64,000 bases of DNA from Doris montereyensis (GCA_037039925.1 JAXRKP010000243.1:328501-392500); one strand, 5' to 3'. Positions 40,401-50,587 are shown, numbered from the stretch's first letter. Notes: a model not told the origin generated them from the sequence alone. Made by a program: numbers and translations.

Positions 40401-43400
40401 ATGATCATTTAACATATTTTGTTTAAAAACTATAAGGTTAGCTTTGTAATTGTATTTTTCTCTTCATTTTCTTTTTAAACAAATAAGGTGACATCACTGA
40501 CAGCCGATCTAGAAAAGGAGAAGTCCAAGAACCATTCCTTAAAAGCAGAAATCGACAAATTAAAGGTAGTTATCTCTGTACGTTTTTAGTTTTTTTACTT
40601 CCTGCTTATTGATGACATACTCTTCGGTTTTGACCTTCTTATTTTTTTGGTACTAGTTCCTGATACTGTTTAGTAGCAACATTTCTCAAACATGTAGTCA
40701 AGTATAGAGACATGACGTAAAATTATTATCGTTACGCACGTCCTTTACCAAAAATCGAAAGTAGCAAACCCAAGAATGACTAAATCTAAAAGTGATCCTG
40801 AATCTGAATCATCAGGTACTAGTCTTTGTGAGGCTGGATCACCTTGATGGAAGCGAAACATTTGATATATGCCTAAGTCTAGATCTACTACCAAAACAGT
40901 TTATGGAACATGTGTCCTGTTGAAACATAGCCTTATTTACCCCATTTTTATATTTTTTTCATATTTTTTGCCTCTTGACTACTAACCGAGTCCCCTGAAA
41001 GGGAGAGGATACGTGTACATAATATTAATAGTTTGCTGCTTAACCCATTACACCCTACTTTGCCCGAAAATGGCTGATAGAAATCAACCATTATCACCCT
41101 AGCTTTAGGATATCATTTCTAAAGAGTCTAGTGGCTGGTTTCCAAATTAAGAAACAAACTACTGGAATACTGGAGATATGCCAACAGTTTCTGGACAGTC
41201 AACACCTTTCACCATCAAGCACAAACTCGTGCGCATTATCGGAAGAAAAAAGCGTTGTTTCTGGTGTGCCAAATCACAGACAAAGATAAGCAGCGGTAGA
41301 TCTGTAGAGGCTGTTTTTGGGTGTGAACGTTGCAGTATTCCTCTTTGTAAAGGACACTGCTTCACCAATTACCATAAAAATGCTTAGCTTTTTTTAGATA
41401 TTTTGAGTTGAATTACATTTTTGTGCGAGTGAAAGTAGCAAAATTGACACTATTTAAGTTTTATGAAAAATTTTTTATCGGTCATCAACATATGAATGTT
41501 ATAATATTTTGAATTCATATGAACATTCATCCATTTTTCTACATCTTTCATTACCATTTCAAATAAATTCAGTGAATTTTAAATGCTTTTATGATTATTT
41601 TAAAATTAACTATGTGATTTTATGGAGTTATGCCCCTTTGCTTAGGAACAGGAGTAGACGTCCTGTCTGACCCCTTAGGCTACGGCTCCTTATGCGCGAC
41701 GCGATGTTAAGTCTCGAGCGATAGACGCTTGAGATCAGTCGCGTGGCATGTCTCTTTATGAGCGAATATTCGCTAGCAATTATCTAGTTTCACGTGATGT
41801 CTCTCAGTCGCGAGCGGCAAAAGTGTCTCCTTATACGCGACGGAAATGATTGAGAAGGGCAATGTATTATTAGTATCAAGGTGGATACGGCAAAGCTCTC
41901 TTCTATGTACATGTTTATGTCCAGTAGTGTTGCTATTATCACTGCCTACGAAAAAAGGAAAACAAGACGTCATAGATATTGGGTACGTGAGATGTATCGA
42001 AGACAACAAGAATATGGAGCTTTTCACCATCTGGTGATGGAGTTGGAACTGGACGATGTCAACTTCAAAGACTATTTTCGAGTTATCAAGCAGCGTTTTG
42101 GAATAATTCTGTCCCACATTGAAGAAGAAATCACAAAGTATTCTCCTTGTCGTGAAGTTATTTATGCAAAACAAAGATAAGCCATATGTTTGAGTTGAGT
42201 GGGCTATTTAACATGTTTCTTTCATCGCTACCACTACAACCACCATCATCACCAACATCCCCACCACCAAAAGCAACGATACCATCAGACAACACCAATA
42301 TCATCAACACCATCACTGTCATAATCATAATTAAGGTTATTGATTTATTGTCATCACCATCATCATCATTGTTGTCGTCGTCGTAGTTCATTCGGTAAAG
42401 TTCCTTCAAGGCCATTAAAGCACATAGAGCTGGAGCTTATCCCGGTTTAGATAGCATGAAGCGGAAAAGCTGAAAAAAATAATCGCCTCCTGTACCGCAG
42501 AAATGAAATATCTAAGAAGAGAAGTAGTAAAATAGTAGGGAAAACTAAAAGAGACAAAATCCAAAATACAACTATAAGAGATCAAGCCAAAGCAGATGGC
42601 ATAAAAACTAAGATAGAAACAAATCAATTGAGATGGTTTGGGCATGTAAACAGAATGAATGACAATAGAATAGCTAAATCAGTATATAGTGCTAAAGCCC
42701 AAGGTAAAGACCAAAAGGCAGACTTCAGAGAAAGTGGGAAGAAGATATAAAAGAGGCATTAAAGCATAGAAATTTAACTTTTTTGGAAGGAAACAGAAAA
42801 TGCAAGGGCAGGGCATCCTGGAGACAGATCATCTCGGGCATCTGAACCCATACACCGAAAGGTAGAGTGGGAACTGATAAAGAAAGAAAGAAATTTTCTT
42901 CTTATGTTTCTGACAACATTTACATTCATTATCACAGATTTCTAGCCACTGCAGACTCATACCACTCTCTGGCATTCCAGTATTGGGTAAGCATTATGAC
43001 GATATGCAGAATTGTCCGAGACGTCAGTAGAGCCATCTGGGCTAACATGGTGAATGTTTCGTCAGGGCGCCATCAACACCTGACGAATGGAGACTAATAG
43101 CTCGAAACTTTGAACAAAAAGTGGCAGTTTCCTAATTGTTTGGAGTCCGTAGATGGGAAGCATATCAGAATGCAGGCCCCAAACAACTTGGGGTCCCTGT
43201 ACTTTAATTACAAAGGCTACAACTCAATAGTGCTGCTGGCTGTGGTGGATGTCAACTATTGTTTTTTCTGTATCGATGTCGGTGCCTATGGACGGAATAG
43301 TGATGCAGGGATTTTTTCATCATCGAATCATTGGAGGAGGTGGTGGTGGTGGTGGTGGTGGTGGTGGTGGTGGTGGTGGTGGTGGTGATTCACCAAATGA

Positions 43401-44768
43401 ACTTTTCGTCGAAATGTGTCTGAAGTTTTTCCACCTCTTCCTGCATTCTTGATCTTTGAAATAAAAGATTGGTCAGTTAAGAAAATGTCAATTTCTCTGT
43501 GGAAAACTATTCTTTAATGAGATGCTTTTAAACATATTAAGCTGAACATGTTTGAAAGATGAGGATGTTGATGATCATTGATGATGATGTGGATTGAAAA
43601 AATTATTATTATATAATTTAGGCTTTCACTTTCGCATATTGTAGAGTATAAATTGTAGATATAGAAGTTTACAGAGAAGTAACATTTGAATTGGCAGGAA
43701 GGAAAAAAAGCTAAGAAAGAATAATTTAAAGAACTTAAAGGAGGCAAAGACAAAAACAAAACAAAACAAAACAAACAAAAGAGAAACGATTCACTTACCT
43801 GTCCATTGAGGTAGTGCCATTTCCTTTCAACATTGTTCCAAAAATTATTAATATAATCCCTGTCTCTGTGTTCTTTCATTTGTGGATTATATATGGCAGG
43901 CTCCCACGAACGAGTTCAATCTAATGCTCAATTTGTCTTGTTGGTGTTTCCGCTATGTTTCACAATGGGCCTTCCCAGCACTACACACAACACACTCGGG
44001 CCATGCGTCCCATGCAAGAAATTTTGCACACCCCCAGTCGGTCGCGAGCAACTGGTTCCCCGATCGCTACATGACTCCATCGCAGGTGACTTGATGCCGC
44101 GCCGCGCATAAGGAGACAGCTTCGTATAAATCTTACTTGATTGATTTTGGCACGAAATTATTCGCATGCATCGCGCATAAGGAGACGTAGCCTTAGGGTG
44201 TAGTGGGTTAAGCTTATCAACCAAAGTAAGCCAAACAAGTCAAGCCTATGTTCTCTTGACCAGATGTGCTGGAATGTTGACAATTTTTGTGGTTAATCAT
44301 ATACTTTTGAAGTAATTACAACACAGATTTTTACTGGTTTTCCTAAGAAAACTGTAAGAACTGACTCAGACCCATATTGCATGTGTATTAATGATGTTTG
44401 ACACTGTATGCTAAATGTACGAGATTACTTTCAATAGCTAGATTCTAGTTACATAAATTGTGGTAAGAGGGTAGAACCTCGTGAAAGGTTTCGTGTCTTT
44501 TTTTAAAGGTTATCAAATGAACTGTCCACTCATTTCCTATATCACATACATATTAGTTATAAAAAAACCTCATGTAAATCTCTATGACTAACCCTCTTGA
44601 TTTCTTTTTCAGGCTAATCGTCATGGGGGAAGTAGATTCATGGTTACAAAAGGAACGGAATGCAAGAAATCAAATTCTGACAGCCTTAGGATGCTCATGG
44701 ACCATTTATTTTATTTGATGATTTCAAGACTAAAGTTAAAGTTATATGTGAATCAAAAAGATTTTTAA
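26878..44768 (+). CDS. GKAP1: G kinase-anchoring protein 1 homologue (GKAP1), ten exons, two apparent frame breaks
   Basis: GKAP1 anchors cGMP-dependent protein kinase I and is a Golgi-associated coiled-coil protein in vertebrates. Exons: 26878-27047, 33991-34110, 34697-34774, 35816-35979, 36399-36541, 37122-37223, 38914-38977, 39342-39412, 40488-40565, 44613-44768 (stop TAA). The length is about 381 residues if both breaks are sequencing errors; human is 366. Matching landmarks: SNSRFACLAIDDDSKDE (human SRFALLQVDSGSGSDSE), LKNLAFGRALPVKGK, NWDQWQQHDAQ, FKDDLETALLESKVELE, MSLEQFNQLP, FFNTVENEAEHIIHHEK, VRDDLEKKDEIITKLKGQVE, VKKRNKQLCFILAQGE, MKDKAQVLIQVEDL, VTSLTADLEKEKSKNHSLKAE. The C-terminal half is coiled coil. 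Exon 1 is one base short of an open frame at the A5 run 26956-26960. Exon 4 is one base too long, unless a second acceptor at 35818-35819 is used. Intron 9 holds the nested transposons. Confidence 0.92.
27257..27787 (+). repeat. Direct repeat pair with GGCAGGTTTCACAAAA ends
   Basis: 27257-27411 and 27697-27787 share GGCAGGTTTCACAAAA, ATGGTCCATCCCCAT, ATGTTAAAGCTTAGAAC, TGAGGATTCCAGATATATGA and TAGCAAAGGA. The first copy has an extra insert of about 50 bp. Between them lie the second copy of the 8713-type repeat, a G14 run and TAGATCTAGATCTAG. The same GGCAGGTTTCACAAAA word occurs at about 31707 and, reversed, at about 29668. Confidence 0.8.
28137..29685 (+). repeat. Unclassified interspersed repeat, copy 1
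   Basis: 28137-28345 (TACCATTCTGCTGAAACCGG, ATATAACGAGTGAGGATGC) and 28780-29220 (CGGTCTCCGAATCTAACCTG, CATCGTCTACATTTTTGTGC, AAATATTCCGCAAAGCC) recur in the same order at 30405-31085. 29100-29685 recurs inverted at 31700-32530. ORFs here (27996-28268, 29323-29616) have no domain I recognise. It lies inside GKAP1 intron 1. Confidence 0.8.
30290..31090 (+). repeat. Unclassified interspersed repeat, copy 2 (direct)
   Basis: A shorter direct copy of 28090-29220: GTGGATGAAAACCGAT, TGCTGAAACTGGTACGGTAA, a GA-rich patch, CATCGTCTACATTTTTGTGC, then CTCATTTAGAGTTACCTATG near 31000. It lacks the central part around 28400-28780 of copy 1. Likely a second member of the family. Confidence 0.8.
31700..32530 (-). 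repeat. Unclassified interspersed repeat, copy 3 (inverted)
   Basis: Read on the minus strand this region follows 29100-29685 of copy 1. Shared words include the reverse of AAGCTATACATGAACC-like and AAAAACATAATATTGTGATA blocks, AATGGGACCCAATGATAACT, and the CCTACGGCCATGTATCCTGT block near 32425. One end is the GGCAGGTTTCACAAAA word at about 31707. Together with copy 1 it gives an inverted pair separated by about 2 kb. Confidence 0.75.
32531..33399 (+). other. GKAP1 intron 1 sequence, nothing recognised
   Basis: AT-rich intronic DNA. The ORF at 32816-33055 has no family signature and no splice context. I see no feature. Confidence 0.45.
33400..33790. mobile_element. Fragment related to the elements at 4786 and 15585
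   Basis: It contains TAGAGAGAAAGAGGAGACAG followed by CATTATCGATCTGAC (compare the minus strand near 15705) and two AAGCGGCCTCTTA words 60 bp apart (33699 and 33756), similar to the CCTCTTAG words in the other two elements. Ends are not defined. Weak assignment. Confidence 0.35.
34376..34440. repeat. (TTA)n trinucleotide tract
   Basis: About 55 bp of TTA units ending in GTTGTTGTTA, in GKAP1 intron 2. Confidence 0.96.
34879..35137 (+). mobile_element. tRNA-derived SINE with (ACTTT)n tail
   Basis: Box A (CTCACTTGGTAGAGCATC) near 34886 and box B (GAGTTCAATTCCC) near 34925 are followed by a body of about 180 bp and a pentanucleotide tail ACTTTACTTTACTTTT at 35119-35136. It lies in GKAP1 intron 3. 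The body (GCAGCATGGAAAACAATGGC, CTACTCCTGGTAACTCTACG) differs from the other SINEs, so this is a second or third family. Confidence 0.82.
39480..40080 (+). mobile_element. Diverged SINE, possibly interrupted
   Basis: 39520-39660 follows the 21430 SINE (box B-like GAATTCAAATCTTAGC, then CTAGGCC, CTCCGCCCACGTGCGAATAG, CAGTATTCTGTTTAGAGG). A CTAGCTCTATGGACCTC tail like that of the same family is near 40038. About 370 bp of unrelated sequence separates the two, suggesting an insertion or divergence. Confidence 0.5.
41178..41387 (+). pseudogene. piggyBac transposase C-terminal Cys-rich (PGBD zinc finger) fragment
   Basis: The 69-codon ORF has the C-terminal zinc-binding pattern of piggyBac transposases: KKRCFWCAKS, then FGCERCSIPLCKGHCFTNYH (C-x2-C ... 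C-x2-C-x4-LC-x3-CF-x2-YH). The catalytic DDD domain is absent, as expected for an internally deleted copy. Confidence 0.8.
41881..43335 (+). pseudogene. Broken HARBI1-like Harbinger transposase
   Basis: The N-terminal part (41881-42180) reads RRHRYWVREMYRRQQEYG, AFHHLVMELELDD, FKDYFRVIKQRFG. It is cut by about 720 bp that includes the LINE fragment, then resumes at about 42925 (RFLATADSYHSLAFQY) and 43110 (KWQFPNCLESVDGKHIRMQA, FNYKGYNSIVLLAVVDVNY, DVGAYGRNSDAGIF). The DGKH and GRNSD motifs carry the first two acidic catalytic positions. The third (usually in DEAFP) is missing, as the frame runs into the GGT repeat at 43337. A stop at about 43097 also interrupts it. Confidence 0.88.
42490..42897 (+). 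mobile_element. 3' fragment of the LINE family, inserted in the Harbinger transposase
   Basis: It matches 2565-2940 of the first LINE copy almost base for base: AGAAATGAAATATCTAAGAA, GGTTTGGGCATGTAAACAGA, and GGCAGACTTCAGAGAAAGTG (a GRPRRKW remnant), ending in GATAAAGAAAGAAAGAAA. It is 5'-truncated to about 400 bp. Confidence 0.88.
43337..43387. repeat. (GGT)n trinucleotide tract
   Basis: About 17 units of GGT placed exactly where the Harbinger transposase reading frame is lost. The poly-Trp and poly-Gly ends of overlapping ORFs come from this tract. Confidence 0.96.
43797..43912 (-). pseudogene. MADF-domain exon of the Harbinger accessory protein
   Basis: The minus strand reads IELVRGSLP, then (one base shift) YNPQMKEHRDRDYINNFW, NNVERKW, ending at a GTAAGT donor at 43796. 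This is the MADF pattern (LI-x-LV ... LYNP-x-x-K-x-YKDRD-x-x-N-x-W). Harbinger elements usually encode such a second DNA-binding protein. The frame break before YNP and the lack of further exons suggest decay. Confidence 0.65.
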
Positions 44769-45108
44769 TTATTTGTTTCAGGTTTCTTTTTATTTTCTGT
44801 CAAGGCTTTAACATAATTTTCCTGAAATATTTGTAGGAAATGTATGTAAAGAAATGTATTGATGATAAAGATTCAAAATATGTCTTGCTGAGAGTAAAAA
44901 TTATGTACTGGTATGTGGAAAATTGAAGAGAAAAACAAGAATTGGTTTAGCTTTTGAATGATTTTGTCAGCTTCATCAAAATTTCATTTTATATGTCGAA
45001 CAGAATCAGATTTTTGAACTTTGTGATTTTAAATGGACATAAATCATCTTGTGTTTCATGGAAAGCCTGTATGGATTGTAAATATTAATATAAACAATTT
45101 TTAAAATC

Positions 45109-45114
45109 AATAAA
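45109..45114 (+). terminator. Candidate GKAP1 polyadenylation signal
   Basis: AATAAA 341 bp after the GKAP1 stop codon, followed by a T-rich stretch near 45140. A second AATAAA at 45882-45887 could give a longer 3' UTR. Confidence 0.5.
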
Positions 45115-45119
45115 TTGCC

Positions 45120-46010
45120 TTGATTTAACATCGACACTGATTTTTATTATATTAAATATATCCAAAGATGCTATGAACAGACACCCCTCCACTCCCCTTT
45201 TTCCACCTTTAGATGTGTTTGATTTAATTCAATTACTGATCACTTTCCCTAGTGCCTATATTATTTTGTCCATGCAGTTAAAAGTACATAGATGCCAGAT
45301 TAATTGTGTTGTGAAAGTTTTAGTTGCATAAAATTACTCGACTTAGTGATACAGGAAGATGAAAAAATGTGTTGTGATACCAATTTTCCATACTTAATTC
45401 TTTTGTTGTAGACACAGGCAGAAGGGAAGAAACTTGTTGTTTTTCTTACAGTGTTTTCTTCAGCCTTGGTCATGAAGTTGTCAAGATTCTTTTACTTGAG
45501 TTTTGTAAATTTTCACCAGAGCGTGTTTAAAAAAAATCTTTTGTTATCTTTTTTCAATGTTTTAAAATGTTTTTCAAGTGATGTCAAGTCTGAGATACAG
45601 CATGAATTGTTTCTTAGTTTCAAGTGATTTGTTTTTTTCATGTAGGTGCCATTCATTTTGCTATGACATGAAAATTTTAAAGTTTAAAAATATCAGTTGC
45701 AATAAATTCTTGTTTGTGGAAGTCCTGAGAGATGTGAAAATAAGTATTTTGGTTTTTTGTTTTAAAACGTTTTGAGATAGAAAAACGATTTTTTCTCTGG
45801 TGATTTAGTCAAAATATTTCATAGGAAAAAAGATGGAAATTGAGATAATTTTTAAGGTTTTGATAATTCCTTTCAAAATGAAATAAATACAGTATTGTTC
45901 AAGTACTATGTTGAGTTTTTTGTTATTTTATTTGTTTTAAGGATTCAGTATATTATAAATGTTAACACTTGGTATATTTTTCACCATTTACGGAATGCTG
46001 CATCATGTTA
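45120..46010 (+). other. GKAP1 downstream flank, possible extended 3' UTR
   Basis: AT-rich with no repeat ends or coding domains recognised. The ORF at 45578-45775 has no family signature. It contains the second AATAAA at 45882. Confidence 0.35.
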
Positions 46011-46526
46011 CAGTATTTGCCGAATAAACGCATGTCCCTTTTGGCCCTGAGAAAAGCATGCGTTTATGTGATATCATTGGGAGATAACTCTTTATGAAGA
46101 GGTAAGATGTCAGGGATTAATATTGATTACGCCCTTGATCATCATGCACATTACTGTGACAGTGAGTGACAGGTAGCCGTTGGCTGTAAGTGTAATACTG
46201 ATTGCTTGTTCACTTTTGTTTTTTGTTTCTTTGGGTTTTTGTTGTTTTTCTTTGTTGTTTTTTTAAATTTGCCATCTCGGAAAGCAGATCAGAAGTCATA
46301 CAAATTTTCGAAAGATAATGCTTTGGATTTCACTAACTTTGTAAAAGAAGAGACTACGCAAAGGAAGATCTAGATCTATCAATAATTTTCATGCTCAAAA
46401 CAAACCCTCTAAATATGTACACTCGACCTCAAGAGCCAATCACTCAAGGTCTGAACATTTAGCCCCGCCCTCACACTCTTGCTCTCTTTCAGTGAGTGTG
46501 TGCATCACCTGTCACCGATCATGGTC

Positions 46527-49500
46527 TATTTTTTCTTTCTTTCTTTCTTTATCAGTTCCTATTCTACCTTTCGGTGTATGGGTTCAGATGCCTTAGATGA
46601 TCTTTCTCCAGGATGCCCTGTCCTGACATTTTCTGTTTCCTTTCAATAAAGTTAAATTTCTATGCTTCAATGCCTCTTTTATATCTTCTTTCCGCTTTCT
46701 CCGAGGTCTGCCTTTTGGTCTTTTACCTTGGACTTGAGCACTGTACACTGATTTAGCTATTTTATTGTCATTCATTCTGTTTACATGCCCAAGTTCTCAG
46801 GTGATTCATTTTTATCTTAGTTTTTATGACATCTGCTTTGGTTTGATCTTTTATTGTTGTGTTTCTGATTTTGTCTCTTAGTTTTCCCTACTACTCTTCT
46901 TAGATTTTTCATTTCAGCTGCCTGTACTCTACTGTATTCTCTACTGTCTAAAATCCAAGTTTTACTGCCATAGAGGAGAGTAGAAAAACAAACTATTGTA
47001 TATTGCCATTTTGGTTTTTGTTGACAATTCTTGTTTACCTACAAATGCCATTCATTTCCCTCTGAGTTAATCATTACTCCTAGGTAATTGTAGCTTGGAA
47101 CTTGTTCTAAATTCTCCCTGCCCAATTTAAGATGTTGTGTTTTAGCTTCCTAGTTACTAGCATTGTTTTGGTTTTCTTTGCATTTACTCTCATTCATAAT
47201 GTTGATATTCGACTGAAGGTCACCTTCTGATTTTCCAAAAATCATCGGCAAATGAAAGCATTGATACATTTACTGGTTTGAGCTTTCACATACCTACATT
47301 CGTTTTCTTCATTTTTGAGGATGCCTTTGCGACTGAATCATAAATGTGATAAACAAAAGAGGACTTAGGATACAACCCTGTCTTACCCCTATATCTACAT
47401 CAAATTCTGCATATATGTTTCCAGCTACTCTCACTACATATGTTGGTTTATTGTAAAAACTTTTAATGGCTTCTATTAAATTTTGCTCTACATTGTGTTC
47501 TTTTAAGGAATGCCATAGTTGTCCCTCCTCAGTGTCAAATGCCTTTTCTAAGTCAATAAAACACAGGTGCTAGTCAATGTTTCTCTCAAGGAATTTTTCT
47601 ATTATTTGTCTCATTGTAAATATGTGGTCTTGTACACTTTTTCCTGGTCTAAATCCACACTGATGCTCTTCGATCTGATCCTTTCTCTTTTCCCTAGTCT
47701 AATTTCCAGTATCCTGGCATATATTTTTCCTGGAACGCTAAGTAGTGATACCCATCTATGGTTTGAGCATTCCATAATTGATCCCTTCTTATGTATTGGT
47801 ACTACCGTTTCCTTTTTCCAGTCGTCTGGCACCTGTTTGGACTTCCATGCTTGTTGGCATATTGCATGTAGTAGTTTGTCTGCCTCTCTCCCCTTGGTTT
47901 TTAATCATTTTTGGATAAACTTGATCTGCTCCTGGGGCCTTTTCTAATTTCACTTTTCTTATAGCTGTTCGGATTTCTTCCATTGAGAATGAGATATCTA
48001 CATCTTTAGCTGTCTTCTCTGGATTACTTGTTACTCTTCCATACGTTCTGGAGGGATTATGTAATTGGTGAAAATGCTTTCTCCATGTTTCCATGATTTC
48101 GCTGTCTTCTTTCATTATTTCTCCTTTGGCATTCTTAATTTGTCGTATTGGGCATGCTTTGGTCTTTCTCATGCTCTTCATTGCCCCCCAGAACAGCTTT
48201 TGATTTCCTTGATAGCTTTCTTGAAGTCTTTGTCCAAACTCTTCCCATTGTTCCTGTTTTGCTTTCCTAACGTCCTCTTTGGCGATAGTTCTTTTATTCA
48301 TGTAATCTATCCTATCCTCTGGTCTCTTTGTTTGCAAGTATTCCTTCCAGGCATCCTTCTTTTCTTTGATCTTAGTCTTGACATTTTCATTCCACCATGC
48401 TGCTCTTTTCCTTTCTCCTTTAAATTTGTTTCCTACCACAGACCTCTTCAGTACAACTGAGGAGTGTTTCTTTATACTTATACATCTGCCACTTTTCTTC
48501 TATTGTGCTATCATTCAGATCCATCTGTCTGTCACTGATAAATCTTTTTATCTTAGATTGGTATATCTGTTTTTACTACTTTTTATATAGTTCCTCTATT
48601 TTGAGTTTAGTAGCTTTCTTCTCTTTCCTTTTCTGTTTGTTTTTCTTCAGTCAGTAATCTCATTTTGGCAATCACTAAGTGATGATCACCAAATATTTCT
48701 ACTCCTCTGTGTACTCTTGCATCCAATGTACTGTAAAAAGGGAGCTGCTAACTATTATGTAGTCTATCATTGACTTTTCACACCTGTCTTCATTTACTCT
48801 TGTATATTTGTGGATGTCTTTATGAGGAAAAAAGGTGTTGGCTATTTTCATGTTATTCTTTAGGCAAAAATATATAGTCTCTCTCCATTTGGAGAAATTG
48901 TTGTCTCTCCTTCTTTTCTTATTACTCCTCCTACTTTCTACATTATTGCCTACTCTAGCATTTAAATCTCCCAAAAGCATTAGTTCCTGTTCGGATTTAA
49001 GATTCTCTGCTGCTATTTCTAAATCGTTTTTGAAGATATCTTTTTCTTCTTTAGTTGCGTCTTCGTTTGGTCCATAAGCTAGTAATAATTAAATTTCTCG
49101 TCCTTTTGGTTTAATATTTACCTCTAATAGCCGCTGGCTTATAAATTTCCAACTTTCTAGTAGCTGTTCTTGCCTTTTATGCACTAGGAAGCCTACTCCT
49201 GCTCTAGCTCTATCTTTGGCATCTACTCCTCAGAAGATTAAAATATGATTCGGTTCTACATTTTCAGTTCCTTGTCCTTTTTTGTTTGTTTCTGTAATGG
49301 CCATAAAATCTACTTTGAATTTTTCTATTTCTTCAACTAATTCTAACTCTTTTCCATTTATTGCCCTAACATTCCATGTTCCAAAAATCACAGTCCGCAT
49401 TCGTTTCCAAATTCGTCTTCGAAATATCAAGCCGGTTATATTACTTTTACTTCTCTGAATTGGTTTGGTTTTGGATAAGCAGGGGATTAGCCCACTGTAC

Positions 49501-49730
49501 CCTAGGTAGATGGTGGGGCTGCCACCTTGAGGCCCCTACCAGGCCTTGTTATTTTCTGTCAGGGTTAACTCCCTTAGTCTTTGGTCAATCAAGACCGGCC
49601 TGCAAGGCAGCAGTTTGTTTTCTTTCAGGTTAACTCCCTTAGCCTTTCATCAGTAAAGACCGGCCTGCAAGACAGCAGGAGACTCGTGAAGGGCGGGATC
49701 ATCTACTCCCGTACAGGTGCTTACCTATCC
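46527..49730 (-). mobile_element. Nearly full-length LINE (APE endonuclease plus RT), multiply frameshifted
   Basis: On the minus strand, in order: 5' tandem-repeat segment (49680-49555); APE endonuclease start (49430-49230, FGTWNVRAINGKELELVEEI, MAITETNKKG); APE end (48980-48699, LLGDLNARVGNN, NTFFPHKDIHKYT, MIDYIIVSS); linker (48439-47850, WWNENVKTKIKEKKDAWKEY, KLFWGAMKSMRKTK); RT in broken frames (47832-47080); post-RT and C-terminus (46775-46593, KGRPRRKRKEDIKEALKHR); (GAAA)n tail at 46550-46527. It is the longest of three copies of the family and shows the full layout. Plus-strand ORFs across it (47567, 48065, 48366) are antisense shadows. The clade looks RTE-like; the exact clade is inference. 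Confidence 0.9.
49555..49680 (-). repeat. Tandem direct repeat at the LINE 5' end
   Basis: Two units of about 60-67 bp: AGGGTTAACTCCCTTAGTCT ... AAGACCGGCCTGCAAGGCAG (49558-49612) and AGGTTAACTCCCTTAGCCTT ... AAGACCGGCCTGCAAGACAG (49626-49678). They sit directly upstream of the endonuclease reading frame, where some LINEs carry promoter monomers. Confidence 0.75.
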
Positions 49731-50353
49731 ACTGCCCGGGTAGTGGATTCCATTGTATGAATTCTCCGCTCACAGCTAATCATAACGTATCTGGGCTGAT
49801 CGATAAATTCACATTCCACAGAATAATTTCTTGACAGACAGCCTTTGACTTTGAGCATCGAGAAATCAGAGACTAGGGCACTAGGGCTAGGAGGAGCGGG
49901 ATCGACAGTGTTGGCCAGACATGACACAAGACTGTCGGACACCTTCGTCTGGGTAGTGCTTGTACTCGGACAGACAATGAAACTAGACATGGAAGAAGAC
50001 TGACACTAGTGACATGTATGCCCTAGACCTAGCATTGCTCGCTAAAGTGTGCCATCTGTTCTCATGTTCGTTATTTCTGGCAAAAACTCAACATAATACT
50101 CGTTTTAAGGCCTCTAATGGATGGGTATGAAGTTGCATTTCACTAATTACAGGGAAAAGCGTGTGTTTATGCAGAGTGTGCTTTATGCAGCGACTACTGT
50201 ATCACTATTACTATTACATACCAACACTGACATCTTTGCACCTATGCTTTTTGAGAGTAAAGAAACAATAAGATAGCCAATACTTGATACATTTGACTTC
50301 TTAAACAGTAATGCTGGTTGGTATTGTATCTTTTAATAACCACCACTTCTTCA

Positions 50354-50497
50354 TCAAATATAATGTTACTGGTTGACTATACATGCCAAGTCATTCATAG
50401 TCATAGGGTCCAAAACTTTTTCACCAAATATAATGTTACTGTAGGTTTACTATACATGCCAAGTCATTCATAGTCATAGGGTCCAAAAACTTTTGAG
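50354..50497 (+). repeat. Tandem duplication of about 75 bp
   Basis: CACCAAATATAATGTTACTG, CTATACATGCCAAGTCATTC and ATAGTCATAGGGTCCAAAA occur twice in direct tandem. Confidence 0.88.
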
Positions 50498-50587
50498 GAG
50501 CAAAGTATACAGTATAGCAACTTGTTAGTGTTAGTAGTGGTATGTGCTTCATACTTACATTTTGGCAATATTGTTCTCTGCTAAAAC

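Larger units (their letters stand above)
41678..44192. mobile_element. Harbinger (PIF/Harbinger) element, interrupted by a LINE fragment
   Basis: The ends are inverted repeats GGCTACGGCTCCTTATGCGC (left) and GGCTACGTCTCCTTATGCGC (right, minus strand), flanked by 3-bp TTA duplications (41675-41677 and 44193-44195), as expected for PIF/Harbinger. Inside are two convergent genes: a HARBI1-like transposase on the plus strand and a MADF-type DNA-binding protein on the minus strand. This two-gene layout is typical of the superfamily. The copy is dead: a LINE fragment, a GGT microsatellite and stops break the transposase. It sits inside the piggyBac element, so it is younger than that insertion. Confidence 0.9.
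41044..44207. mobile_element. piggyBac element (about 646 bp of its own) with nested insertions
   Basis: TTAA target duplications at 41040-41043 and 44208-44211 flank terminal inverted repeats CCCATTACACCCTA (left) and CCCACTACACCCTAA (right, minus strand). TTAA plus CCC ends is the piggyBac signature. A Harbinger element has inserted 12 bp inside the right end. Without it, the piggyBac copy is a short derivative that keeps only the transposase C-terminal zinc finger (41178-41387). It lies in GKAP1 intron 9 and its length does not affect the reading frame. Confidence 0.9.
46011..50199. mobile_element. TA-flanked pogo-like element interrupted by a LINE
   Basis: The left end CAGTATTTGCCGAATAAACG and the right end on the minus strand CAGTAGTCGCTGCATAAAGC are similar inverted repeats, each bordered by TA (46009-46010 and 50200-50201). 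Related subterminal words GAGAAAAGCATGCGTTTATG (left) and the reverse of GGGAAAAGCGTGTGTTTATG (right) support pairing of the two ends. No transposase is left. About 0.5 kb (left) and 0.2-0.45 kb (right) belong to this element; the rest is the LINE. The match is imperfect, so moderate confidence. Confidence 0.6.

Noticed and set aside
42158..42415. Asp-rich minus ORF of 85 codons
   Set aside because: Translation of an ATC/ACC-rich simple repeat inside the Harbinger element.
47567..48460. Plus-strand ORFs of 126 and 131 codons
   Set aside because: Antisense shadows of the minus-strand LINE, whose endonuclease/RT motifs read on the other strand.
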